DNA from: Acanthaster planci
Taxonomy: Eukaryota > Echinodermata > Asteroidea > Valvatida > Acanthasteridae
DNA: 64,000 bases
Reading direction: 5' to 3'
Assembly: GCF_001949145.1 (NCBI RefSeq)
Contig: NW_019091427.1
Span: forward strand, 113,844 to 177,843
Both the position numbers and the translations under genes were made by a program. This document shows positions 23,022 to 35,670 of the stretch, piece after piece (the first letter of the stretch is position 1; each line of letters starts with the position of its first letter). The notes beneath the pieces are model-generated. The model was not told the origin of the DNA, did not search any database, and saw only the letters and a program-made list of their open reading frames with translations.

Positions 23022-26000
23022 TCAGACTGTCGCTTCCATCTCGTCCTTGCTGACGACAGCATACTCGGCGATCCTTGGGTTGGCATCGACTTCGGCCGGG
23101 CACACCACTCCCCCCATGGTGGTGCCGTGGCGGCGGTGAACTTGGACCGCCTCCTCTCGATGTTGGATCAGGGCTGGCCCCCAGGATTCCAGGGGAGCAG
23201 TGATAATACGTAAGCGCTGCTCAAAGAAAGACAGAAAGAAAAGAATTAATCTTGGGTATGTTGCAAGGTTGTTGGTGGTAGAGATATTAAGCGTCAAATT
23301 AGCCCAGACATATTGCGCCTGCTAAGTCACGTGACCTACAGTGGGTACCAAACATCAGCAAACATGGCGTCCTTCTATAACAAAAGTGTGCTTGTTAATT
23401 ATGGACCAAAAAATAAAGTTGATGGACGGTACAGTGCTGAAACTACTGACGCGTTGAGAACTGTCCTGACAATTGACTTTACTTTTGGCAAACAACACTT
23501 ACAACACACTTTACCGTGGGAGTATGCCATGTTTGCTGATGTTTGATACCCAACTAGAGGTCACGTGACTAAGCGGGGGCAATCGATTTATTGCACCTCA
23601 TTGTACAGATTTGCATCAACATGAAACGCAAGGACAAAGTGCCTACCAGCACAATGAAATTGGTACTATACCGTAGTACCTTGGGTGAAGTAAAGGGCCA
23701 ACAGACCACAGGTGTGTCTGTCGGACGCGGAACACTTAGTCTGGTAATGACATTCTTTACCTCTAGGAAGCTGCCCTTTCTCCTGATGAGCTCAAAGACC
23801 ACTTGTCCGGGGATACCAATGAGCGTAGTGATCAGGATCAGCCAGCCGAGCGCTCTGGCCCAGGGCGGGTACAGTTTGTCGTTGTACTCGGGCTCGGTCC
23901 AGGTCACCCAGCTGACCACCAAAATGACCTGGTCACAAAAGGAAGGAACAATGTCACACGGTCTGTGCAATGCATTTGATGCATGTTTGTGTTTCAATTA
24001 ACACTTTTTCCAAATCTTATTTTGCTATCATAGAAAAAATGTCATGCCTTTAGAGGTTTATATGTTCAGGCAAATTTCATATTCACGATTGAACTTGTGA
24101 TGTCATTCTAGGGGAAATCCTAAATGTCACATCGATTTGTTCACAAAAACTGCTATATTTTTATATTTTCTTGTTTTAAATTTCCTAATTGTCTTTTGGT
24201 GCTTCATTTTTTTAATACATGGCAATAAATGGCATGTAAAGCCGAACAATGAACTCTCTCTCAGAAATGCTTTTAATAAGCATTTTTGAACAGACAGACA
24301 AATGAACTAAGCAGTATTCTATTCACATTTCTATAGCCGGGCAAGTCATGCCTTATAAAAGAGGGATCCCAATACGAGCATCGATCTGCGCACTTCCACG
24401 TTTCAAAACGAGGCTATATAAGTCAGCTTCACACGCACTTCGACAACGGCGCGGCGAGATATGCACGATGCGTATGCACTGTCTGCCACAAAGTCACGCT
24501 GTGCCTGCTGCTCACGATTCTTAGTCATATTACGATCAGACGATTGAAAGTAAGGAGTCAAGACACAAAATACATAAAGGTATGTTAAAAACAGACTTTT
24601 CAGGCTGCAAATTTTGGTGGAAGAGTCTTTCAGGATGACTCGACATGGAGCTTGAGAGTTGATGTGATGCTAGACTCATTGTTACTTGTATAACGTTACT
24701 CCCCGGCTCAAGGAAACATTGAAAACCTCGACTTTGACTTTCCTCGTACTACTTGCCAATCCTTTTTGCTGAAAAGGCTCAAATTCATCAGGTTAAATAC
24801 TGGTACCTATTCTTTCATGATACATGCGACTGAACCTTTGTGAACAATTTCGTCGTCGTGAAATTCTGGCCGATTCTGGCTGCATTAATTCATCAACATA
24901 AGATTTGTAACATCAAAAGATTGAAAAAATAACGTCAATTTACCACGCGACAAAGTTCAGTACAGAGAGCCTCGGTTCCGATGCGGATATGCGCAGACAG
25001 CGCTGATGTGCAATCCTTCTATCCCCCAATGCCCCTTTTCCCGGCACAAATTTATGCCACAACTTAAAAGCAAAATGATTTCAAGATTCACTGCATTTGC
25101 ATCCGCTTGAATTTAACCTTTTTTCTGGAAAACGTTCGATGGAGGTTCCCCCCCCACCCATGACCTAAGTTGTGTTGGAGAGGCGAACTTACCCCCATGG
25201 ACACTGGGGTCAGGACCACCCAGTTCAGCGGCCACCACTTGAAGTACAACGTGTCCACGTACCGGTCCCCAATCATGGTGCGGATGTCGTTGATGAAGCG
25301 TCGCACGCCGTAGCCCCAGCTCAGGCCACCGGTGAGGAGGAATGCGAAGAGCACCATCGCCGCGTTTGTTCCGTAAGTGTCAAGGAGGGATATCCAGTAA
25401 GGTCCAGCCTGTCAGGAGGGAAAAGGGACCTCAGGGACAAATGACGGTAAGGCAGCTCATCAGGTGCAATGAAGTTTCAATACTCACACAAAATTCACAA
25501 GTTTTGAAGTAGAAATGGATTGTTGCTAATGCATACCCCTTATGCCCTTCGATCGTGTCCAGACTTTGGATATGGCTACAGTTGGACAAAATTTGTGATT
25601 TTCTTTCTGAAATTGTCACCCTGATTTATCTCAAAGGGTTATAAAGAATAAGTATGTACTAAAAATGATAAGCTTTTTCTAGCATGGTATAAGGTAGGAA
25701 ACGGACCAAACCTGTGCTCTTCTGTTAACACAAAATAGCTGAAAAATTGACGTGCATAAATTCTGATCTCTGTGTTTTATTTGGACTTTTTCTCATAAAA
25801 CCATTAAATTTTATTCCTTCTGGCCCGCATTGGCAAAGTGCGCTAAACATAATATTGGATTCCTGACTTATGTGATTTATCTATACAAAGCCCTAAGTTT
25901 GTGACGAGATGGGTCCCTAGTTCATCAAGCTCTCTCGACTACTTCGTCAGTGTTACCACGAATAGTTTTTGTGCACTACGAAGTAACGTACTGTTCATAG

Positions 26001-29000
26001 TGTACACGATACGACAATTTGTGGCGCATCAAGTCATCTACCGACAAATTCATGCACAGCGTACCAAACTTCAAGGGTGTAGTTTTACAGAACTGAAAGA
26101 TTACCCAGCACTTTGGAAAGCCAAATTTTTCGCCTTATGGCAACAGTGGTCCCTTCAGTGGTCCGATAATCTACAACATCCAAAAACTGCTCAATGGTCA
26201 AGCAACTGATTTTGTGGACCCTTGCATATTTACATACTTCAGTTATGCAGATCAAACTGCACAACACCAGCACCACACAGATTCCCAGGGTGACATAGCT
26301 CTTGCGCCGAGTTGGAAAGAGCCTGGGGTATTCGTCCACTAAGCCCGTTGCCAACCTTTCGAGATCTACAAACTGGGACAGAAAATAAAATAACTTTGGT
26401 GCTCCTAATTGTAAAATATTTTTCCCTCTTCTTGTCGCTCATGCCGAGAAGCCCGTCAGCTATGCAATGGGTAGTATCTCAAAATAGAAAACCCAGTTGT
26501 TCTATAAATGTCTCTTAAATCCTTAAGTAAAGGGGGCAAATGAAAACTTCCCTATTACCTTAATCCTTCCAGATCCTTCAAAATTGTACAGGGTATAGGA
26601 CAGTACAACCTATCCACTTTGAAGCCTGAGGCCCAACTGTCCTGTAAATTGAAACTCAGGGAATCTTGCCACAATAAGTCGATACATAATTACCTTGAGG
26701 ATCCAAAAAGTTAACTTGAGAGTTATGGTTAAAACTTCACTCTTCAAAGCAATATACTGCCCACTCCATACCTCATATCCCACTGTAAAAAGTATAACAA
26801 CTTGAAATGATGAATTTGAAACTTTGACCGCTAATATTTCTCTTTGTAATCTGAAAAATCATTAATTCATGCAATTGTTACTGTTAAATGTTTGCTGAAT
26901 GTCTCAATGACACAAAACCCGAATAGTAAATATCACATAGTTTATGCTCGCCAAAATAAACAGCGGAGGTAGGACTTTGATGTTTCCTTAGTCCCCTCTT
27001 AGCTAAGTGATAATAATTATTAGTTCAGTTTTCCAAGGAAAGATCAGTTATTGTATGTCTGCAACCTCTTTGAACAGATATCTCAATCGTGCTGATAACT
27101 GTATGTATTTTGAGACTTATTGAGAAAATGAAACAACCACTGGTTTTATATAAACCTGAAGATGTGCCGAATCAAATGCCTTCTGGGACAAATCAGCTTC
27201 AGCAAGAGTTAAACTTGCCCAAGAAAGTATTACTTTTCCAAACTAGGCCTTTCCACCGTCATTGTCGCCGAATTCCTTTCACAGCATACTTGATCTATTT
27301 CGCAAATTACCTTTTCAAAATTTATTTTATGACCATGAATTTTTGTCACTTTGTCGCAAATTTCTTTCACAACATGCGTAAAATAATTTCAATTATGATT
27401 TGGAAAAAAATTTTAAACCACTTTTAAAGATGCCTATATTTACGAGTTCATTCTCTAGTGAAAAATAACCTCACTTTACGTCAAAAGTCGGAGAGATTTG
27501 GTGGAAATAGATGACTTCATGTCCATGCTATCTGGGAAAGTAATGTGAGCAAACCACAACTATTAAAAACTGCGTATGTGTCTGCATTTCATGAAAATAG
27601 GTAGATTGTTTGAAGTGGTGTGAAGGAATACACAGTCTTGTGAAAAAGTTCAAAAAACACGAAAATGCAAAGCCATCCAAGAAGAGTTTGCATTGCCATA
27701 TAAGCTTGCAAAATTACGGTACCATGCTATCCAGACCCAGAGTGATGAGCATGAAGAAGAACAGAATCGACCAGAAAGGAGCAGCCGGCATTCTGGCTAC
27801 TGCCTCTGGGTAGGCGACAAACGCCAGGCCAAACCCTGAAAGACCCAATACAAGACAACTAGTCAGACATTGGTAAAGTGGCACTGAAGGGAAAATGGAA
27901 ACGTATACTCAAGGAATAAAAGACTTGAAACTGTTTGAAAAAAAAGGAAGTGGAACTGATTTCTTAAGCAAGATTTTGACATATTTTCTTTGCACAAAAA
28001 GACAAAAGCAGGCATTTTCTGGAAAGCCTCTCGGTTATACTTTTAAAATGTGGGTACCTGGCCTGGCAACCTCGGAGACGTCTTTACCCTGGACATGCGC
28101 CATGTATCCCAGGATGGAGAAGATGACAAATCCTGCCAAGATACTGGTAACCGAGTTCATAATGGTGACAATCAACGTATCCCTGCAGGAGCAGCAACAA
28201 AAGGCAGGCCAATCAGAGTTAGGCCGTCCAACCTTAAGCTGAAAGATCCTGTCACATTGCTTCAACTATAAAAGAAACTGGACGTCCATCTCGGTGACAG
28301 TGTCAATTTCTTAAAAGACTAAAGTAGTCTGCTTTTTGTTGCCAATCACTTACAACAAAAGGGCTGGATGATGGAAATCGGAATATTGCTCGAAGCCCAA
28401 ACTTTGGGGTAGGTTAAAAAATTCCAATTTCTGTCGAGTTTTCACATCGTGCTAATAAAGCTTCTGTATGGACACCCCTCATGATTCAATGTACTATGAA
28501 TAATTTTAAATAATTATTCGTGCTAATAAAGCTTCTGTATGGACACCCCTTATGATTCAATGTACTATGAATAATTGAAAAATCAAACTCGGCACGCTTG
28601 CAAACCTTCCCAAATTTCTGATTAATTTCAGTAATATGTGCAAAAAAAACAAAACCAATCTTGACGTAAATGATTGAGGGATGAGACAATGACCTTAAAG
28701 TGTTGTTATGGAACTTGTTGTAAGACGCCAGTGTATGCAAACCACCGGTAGCAACGCTCAGGGAATAGAAGATCTGCACCACTGCATCCAACCAGACCTG
28801 ATTGAAAAAAAAATGGGATTTTACCCCCAAAAAACACGTTTGACTGAAATTTCCCACCTGTTAAACAATCCCCTTCCTAGGAAGGAGGTGCCGGTAGGTC
28901 TACAGTCATTACTTTTCCTCATTCATCGATTGATTCCTTTCCTTCTTTTTTTCTTGAAGGAATCCCTTATAAAGTGATGTTTAAACGAAAAGATTCATTC

Positions 29001-32000
29001 AATGCAGATACAAATTCTCAATACAAATAACAGGCTTATACCTCAGGCTTAACGAGGTATTCCCATCGGGGCTTGATGAAGAAGTAAACACCTTGTCCCG
29101 ACCCTGGCAACGTCAGGCCACGAATCAACAGGATAATCAGTACCACGTAAGGAAAGATAGCAGTGAAGTACACCACCTGGATATATAGACACATATACTC
29201 GAAAGACAGAATGAAAAGCAATCTGTCATCATACATAATGTTCCACATGTTCTCCGTGTGACAAGCACTCACAATCCACCTGCCGGCCCTAGATTTTTAA
29301 GAAGCAACCCCCCCCCCTATTTTTTTTAAAAAATAATACAATTTTACAAGGAATGCCAATTTGGCTCAGGTTGTGCTTCTATAACGTCAATGTTTACCTT
29401 GCCTATGGACTTGACGCCCTTCATGAGGCACAAGAACAGGAGCACATAGGTAAATATCAGACAGAGTAGAAGCTGCCATACGATGGTTCCAGTCTCGTTT
29501 ATGCTGGGCGATTCTTGTGTGACAGCCCTCCTGGAATATAATCATTCAGTAAAGATGGCAGAGAAGAAAACCAAAAGGAAATACACAAATTAAATGATTT
29601 ATCATGGACGGCTGAAGGCTCTGTTAGATTTTACTTGTTAATTTTCAGTTTTCTAAAGACGTGTTCTGTTAGACAAGTCGCAAGTAAAGTCTTGTTGATA
29701 TCGTGACACTAATATATGCACTTTTCCAACATCCTTTACTGATGTGACCCATGGTGTTGTACAGAACAAATCTGGCCTTTCTACCATGTCGTTTTTCTAT
29801 CCTTACATGCTCATTGAGTTAACGATAAAACGTTAGCACAAGTAAAACAGACAGATTTGCCTGAGCAAGAAAAAGACGCCTTTTTTTGCATTTATATCAT
29901 TGATTATGCCAACATGTGAAATCTGTTTAAGTCCCACATAATTTCACCCAAGTGAAATCAATTTACAAGTCAGTTTTCCATGTCAAGTCTCAAGTAAAAC
30001 CAAAATGTACGACTCCAATCTTACTCGAGTCGAGTCAGCAGTTTGTTGACAGCACTGCAAAATTTAATTTGGAAATTTTAGTGTGAAAATCATCAATTGA
30101 GAGAGGCAATTGGCTTTTTAGGGACAGTGAATCCTGCAGTGGTATTAGAAAAAAGAAACGACATTCGATCAGAGTAACTCATCGTATGGTGTTCTAAAGC
30201 GGACAGGCAAACGTCGTGTTTGTGAATTTGAACGTCGTGTTTGTGAGTTTGAACGTTCGCTTATCATAAAAAAGACATGGATTTTTGGCTGGTAACCTGT
30301 TTTTCCTGAGCAAGACAATACTGTGCTTGCTACATTCTTGTGCTTAGCAGCTTCATGAAATTGGCCCTGACCACTCGCAAGCACGACGTTCGAACAGACA
30401 CGCGACCTTTGTAATTCACACTCACGACGTTTACAATCCCCACTTTGACGTTTCAACTCACACACACGACGCTCAGAATCACAAACACGACGTTCAGAAT
30501 CACAAATACAACGTTCCAACTCACACACACGACGTTCAAAATCACAAATACAACGTTCCAACTCACACACACGACGTTCAGAATCCCAAATACAACGTTC
30601 CAACTCACACACACGACGTTCAGAATCACAAATACAACGTTCCAACTCACACACACGACGTTCAGAATCACAAATACAACGTTTCAACTCACACACACGA
30701 CGCTCAGAATCACAAACACAACGTTCCAATTCTCACACACGACGTTTGCCTGTCCGCTTTAGAACACCATATTTTTGACATACATCCAATATTCTTCGCT
30801 CGGTGACTTGCGCATTGCTTTCCACGGATCGGTGTAGTTTGCCAGGCTGAAGTTCCCTGGACCAGAAGTGGTGATGTTCAAATCATCCAACTCGAACTCT
30901 GTCAAGTTCGTCAGTGCCACACACTCATTGTCAAATGTGATCACCCCTCCAGCTTGGAAGCAGTCCGTAACGATGTCGCTGGAAATGAAAAAGAGTGCTG
31001 ATGTGATCAGTTTGTATTGAAGTTACTTTTCATATATTTTGTGGTACGGGGTGCTCATTCGCGTAAAACTTGGATACCTACAGAATTATGATTTCTTCCA
31101 GCGGGGGTGCAAATTCAAAAGCGAATGCGGCTTTGGGCTTAGGCCCTATTAAACATGATTTCCCGACATTCTTGCTTTAATTTGTGGTGTAATTTTCTTA
31201 GGGTTTCAGAGCTAAGATAAAAAATAATATTGAGTTACAAAAGAGAAAAAAGTGGGGCAAAAAATCCGTCGGCCGGGGGCGGGCAAGTTGCCCCCCATGG
31301 GTATTATGTTAAATAAAAAGCTTGTTTTTCCCTTTCTGAAAGGTTTTGACAAAGGTTTCACATAATATAACACAAATGGATCTGGATATTGACCCTTTTC
31401 AGTCCTAGGTACAGTGTATCAAGACTAGTACCTAAGAACACAGATGTTCATAGCAATTTTTCCATGTGGGATTTTTTTCCAGGGGCAGCACTCACAGTAA
31501 ACAGGTGAACGGTGGAGGAGTCCAACTCCGAAGTATGTTCATGCAATAAAAACAAGTGATTTCCATCCCCTTTTAAATTCTGTTTCATTTTTCTCGCTTC
31601 TTTCGTTTTTTGTTGTTCCTTTTTTAAGTTTTCTTTTTTTTCGAGTAGAGGGGCAAGCGCTCCTCTTGCCCCCCTCCCGACACCTATGCGTGAGTACCCT
31701 TCACACTTATTCCGTTCCCGCTTTATTTTTAGCGGAGAAAGAGTTGATGTACATTACCTGCACATCGGAGTGTTCCAGGGTTGCCCGCAACCAGCCCAAG
31801 GCAGTGAGGACGTGAAGGAGATGAAGAAATAATAGACCGTGTAGGTGATGACAACTCCGTAGGTGATAGTTATATAGAAACACACGATGAATTGTCCGTA
31901 ACTCAGGCCTGGACTCGGAAAGTAAACAGAAATAAGGAGGAAGATATATCATTGCAAGCCACTTTTGGAAGAGGTTACCGTCAAAGTTAACTCCATCGCA

Positions 32001-35000
32001 GAATTCACAAGTCAGAAGCAAGTTTATCACAGTTATGTCATCCAGTTCGAAGTCTAGCGTCAAGCTACATTCAAAGGATGCGTTTTGTTACATATCCTTC
32101 ATCCTCTTCATTATTTTCATCAGACTAGGACAGGACTTCATAATATTGTCAGTTTTCATACTTCCTAATTTGCAAAAGAGATTTTTTTGACGTTTTCGTT
32201 GTTCTTTTCTTTGTTTTTTGATTGTGTGTGTGTGTGTTTACCTTTCAAGATAGGAAAGGCCCGCCAACAAGTTAGTGGTCCCAAACTGCAATACTGGCCA
32301 AAGTTGATCTCCATAAAGAACATGGGCATCCCGGCAAAGGCCAGACTCAGGAAATAAGGTATCAGGAATGCACCTGTGAACGACACACATACGCTGTCAG
32401 TATGGTATACGGTCAAAGCTTCTCTGTCAAAGGCCGTCAAAATGGGTAAAAGGAGAAGCCAGATAAAAGGAGAGCTTGATGTCTTCCAGTAAGGGATACT
32501 GGAAAGAACTACCACTGGGGATGACGTATTTAATGTGCGGGTATATGACCCACATTTGCTAAAAATTGGTTGCTCTAAAAACATTTGCCAGTAGCTGCAG
32601 CATCGTTGAAAAGTGCCGGGGAAAGAGGGTGGACAAAAATAAATAAGAACTAGCGAATGGTGGGTGGGTTTTCAATCTCCTGGCCATCAGCGACACCGCA
32701 AAATAACACAATAGATTTCCATAAAACAAGAAGCTACGTAAGTGCATTTCAGTAAAGTGAACCATACTCGCAACAAATGCTATACTCACAGGCACGTTTT
32801 TTCTTCAATCTGCGGAGGCTTATAAGGCACATCAGGAACCGTCCGTCAAAATGTTAAAGACAGATCAACAAGCACATTTGATTGCTTTCCCATGCTTACT
32901 TGAGAAAAAGCGCAACTTTTCTTGCACTAGAACCCGGTCCCATATAGAGTCCACTGAACCATTCCACAGTACAATGTAAAAACATGGCTGCCTAGTTGAA
33001 TGATGTGAAGGAGAGTTGAAGTCTTCAGTGATGTAATACACTTTGATGCCAAGCCTTGGTTTCAAAGCTACCTTATATAGGGAAGCGTATTTTAGGGGTC
33101 ACCGTAGTTTATTTGGCACACCGCCCATCCCAAGGAAATGTATAACAAATGCCCGCGAAGACTGCCGTGGGCTAGATGCCCATTCCTTTCTCGTGTGTGC
33201 ACCACCGAGTGAGTATCCTGGATGAAAACTTTCGCCACGAAAACTTAATTTTTACGTCGTACTAGCTGATTTGTTGTCTCTTTTCCATCTCAGGTTATTT
33301 CTTCATAGTGTCTAGCCTGACTTGAGGAACAATGGGGTCAGAGAAAATCGCAGAATGAGTGATTTTGGGGTGTTTATTAACCATCTTGTGAAAATTTCCC
33401 ATGAAGCGTACATGTGATATTTTAGACACTGTACATGTACATTATCTGTTTGTGTGGCGACTCGTATGCTTTACCGGGGTTTCGATCTTTAAGTTACCCC
33501 ACACACTATTACAGCCGCACATACACCGGCCTGGCATTCGGGGAATATGGAATCACATGTAAAGAAATTAAAGGGAATATTGGGAGTATAAAAGCATAAA
33601 GCAACACTGAATGATAAAGAAATAACAGTAGATTTGAATTGTAGTTAATTGTAATCAAACCTAGACATTTTGAACCCCCCAAAGTTGACATGTAAATAAA
33701 ACTCTGTATAACTAAGACAGTTACATTTGGACTCTTTCTGCCCACCTTCCTTTGCCTTGGTGTCCTAATAATGTAACTAATAATTTAAGTGGACCTCCTT
33801 AATAGATGGCCTGTCATTACACTTATAAGACTTGATTCCGGGCATATGCCTTACCCTGTAGGCTTGAGAGCTCATAAGCCTTGAACTTAAATGGTCCATG
33901 CCTTGCAGTCAATGTCCATCGAATTCTGAATTTCCCAGGAAAAGTCGTTTTAGACTTCACTGTTCTGCAATCATGCAATTTGGGTTGAGCGCTCTGTATA
34001 GTTGGCAGTATTTAATTTCATTATGTCTACAGTGACGGAGGGAGAGGTCCTATGTTTGTACACTTTCACTTCATATCATCATATTTTGTTACAATGATAG
34101 GCCAGCACATGTTGCTGCATTCCCCCGAAGCTATAATGTGTTCTAGGTAATGCTAATGTTTCTAACCATATGGGTCCAGAAGATGAAATTAATTCCATGT
34201 TAAGCCCACATAATAATGCGATTTGAGACAGCCGTTCTAGGATCCCTCACTGTGATACTGGGTTTAGATTAATGTGCATCATTATGGAAGCAAAAACGTT
34301 GTTTTGTAATATTTAAATGGTATCCACGAATGTATAAACATAGTCAAACATTGCGAAACATTTGGAGGGCCTGACGTCAGACCTTCCTTCTTTTGTAGGT
34401 CACTAGCCAGCAAGCAGTTTGCAACAGTTAATAGCAAATAAAGGCGTTTTTCTTTTTACTGCGAGCGATTCGTCATGTGTACTCGTGTGGTTCGTTGTGA
34501 TGTGTTTTATATTGAACATGAACTGGGTTGCTGCTTACTTGTAGAAGAGTAAAAACTTTTAAACACCACTGAAATTACCTTCAAAGGCACTCCAAATGCA
34601 AAACGGAGGCGGGGAAGGTGAATTTCGTGTACCCCATAACATGCATTGGTAACAAGGAGCAAGAAATTTTTGAAACCCTCACTTTGCACTTGAAGATGGC
34701 AACAATCCAGCCGAGTATGACACTCTCAACGGCACTTGTCATCGGACTTAGACAAATTGTGCAAAGAGTACGAAATACAGTTCATCACATTTTCACCTTG
34801 CCATCCACAATCTAACATACAGACGCGGAACAAGCCGTCCAGATCATTAAGCGCCGTTTGAAGAAGAGCCCAGACAGAAATCTAATGCTTTAAGAAAACT
34901 GCACAGCACCAGTCCTACGTACCCCGGGCACAGCTGATGGAACGTAGACCCCCATAATATTCTTCCAGTGGCTCCATCTCTGCTTCAGCCATACAAGCAT

Positions 35001-35670
35001 CTCTTAAGAGCTGTAGGTTTGCAGGTACACCATGGAACTATCTCTTCAGAAAAAGTGTGGTTCTGAGAAGAACCGGTGAGCAAACAACTATTCTTGAACA
35101 TAATANNNNNNNNNNNNNNNNNNNNNNNNNNNNNNNNNNNNNNNNNNNNNNNCACCAGGAGAATGCCGGATACTGACTGGGAGTGGAGCTTAAGTAGTCT
35201 GGTGGAGGATTCTGGAGACAATAATTCCTCTTGAAAAAATACTGTGAAATGGCCTGGAACTAAGCCTGCTATACATGTAATTATGAACAAACAGGTGGCG
35301 TCAGTATACATGCGACATCAAGTGGAAACAGAACACAGTTCTGTACTAGAACAATAGTTCCCTAAAATGTCGCCCCCTTGGCTGAGGGATAATCATGTCA
35401 CACGCTTGAGTCTGAAAGATTTTAGTCTTACAAAATTTGTTAGTGCTACTCACCGCCCCCGTTCCTGTAGCAGAGAAAGGGAAATCGCCACAAGTTACCA
35501 AGGCCCACAGCCATCCCTAAGCAGGACAGTACGAAATCCAAGGGGTGTGACCAGTTCCCCCTCTCCTTATTCTCGTCGCCACTCCCATTCCCCTCCTCCG
35601 CCAACTCGGCGGCCCGATCATCCTTTTCGGCTCCAAGGTCGTCCTTTTCTGGCTGCTGTTCACCGTTCAT
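23022..35670 (-). CDS. SLC6-family Na+/Cl--dependent amino-acid transporter (SLC6A14/A9/A5 group)
   Basis: SLC6 proteins are 12-TM plasma-membrane symporters of the LeuT fold. Thirteen exons join in frame to 2019 nt (672 residues): 35670-35454, 32373-32242, 31908-31758, 30978-30784, 29530-29398, 29176-29042, 28797-28694, 28182-28058, 27835-27723, 26372-26238, 25408-25193, 23928-23761 and 23216-23022. The ATG at 35670 is the first after an in-frame TAA. Seen: [15 protein letters not shown]1 [33 protein letters not shown]6 [61 protein letters not shown] and [11 protein letters not shown] near the C terminus. Extracellular loop 2 (exon 4) has several sequons (NLT, NIT, NFS, NYT). Motifs fit the glycine/B0,+ branch; substrate unknown. 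TM6 has Thr where vertebrate members have Trp. The assembly gap lies in intron 1. Intron 4 begins 12 bases before a foldback element. A broken copy of exon 1 lies at 53041 on the other strand. Confidence 0.95.
23312..23583. mobile_element. MITE with long terminal inverted repeats
   Basis: The left arm reads ATTGCGCCTGCTAAGTCACG, then TGACCTACAGTGGGTACC and AAACATCAGCAAACATGGC. The right arm, reverse complemented, reads ATTGCCCCCGCTTAGTCACG, TGACCTCTAGTTGGGTATC and AAACATCAGCAAACATGGC. The arms match over about 60 bp with few differences, around a 150-bp AT-rich core without coding potential. It sits in the last SLC6 intron. No clear target duplication is seen. Confidence 0.82.
28447..28576. 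repeat. 71-bp tandem duplication in an SLC6 intron
   Basis: TCGTGCTAATAAAGCTTCTG begins at 28447 and again at 28518. The two units are nearly identical through GTACTATGAATAATT (one C/T change). The second unit is cut short by 12 bases. It is close to exon 28797-28694 but does not touch it. Confidence 0.9.
30185..30771. mobile_element. Foldback element built of 21-bp tandem repeats
   Basis: Perfect 35-bp inverted termini (TATGGTGTTCTAAAGCGGAC... at 30185 and its complement ending at 30771) enclose 587 bp. The inner right part (30454-30740) is an array of about 13 alternating 21-bp units: ACTCACACACACGACGTTCA and AATCACAAATACAACGTTCC, a 42-bp higher-order period. The left arm has two or three units in the opposite orientation. 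The period is a multiple of three, so long frames stay open on both strands (186 codons minus, 105 plus). These are repeat artefacts, not genes. The right end stops 12 bases from the SLC6 exon 30978-30784 donor. Confidence 0.88.
35106..35152. other. Assembly gap (47 N)
   Basis: A run of 47 undetermined bases lies within SLC6 intron 1, between exons 35670-35454 and 32373-32242. No coding exon appears to be missing, because the flanking exons join in frame across conserved TM1 residues. Confidence 1.

Noticed and set aside
24405-24430. TATA-like GCTATATAAG as a promoter
   Set aside because: It lies deep in an SLC6 intron with no coding exon nearby in either direction to serve.
30169-30762. Long open frames (186 codons minus, 105 plus) rich in Cys/Glu/Arg or Thr/His
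   Set aside because: They run through 21-bp tandem repeats whose period is a multiple of three. Frames are open on both strands and end at the inverted termini, so this is a repeat artefact.
34985-35311. Open frame crossing the run of N
   Set aside because: It contains undetermined codons, shows no homology and lies within an SLC6 intron.
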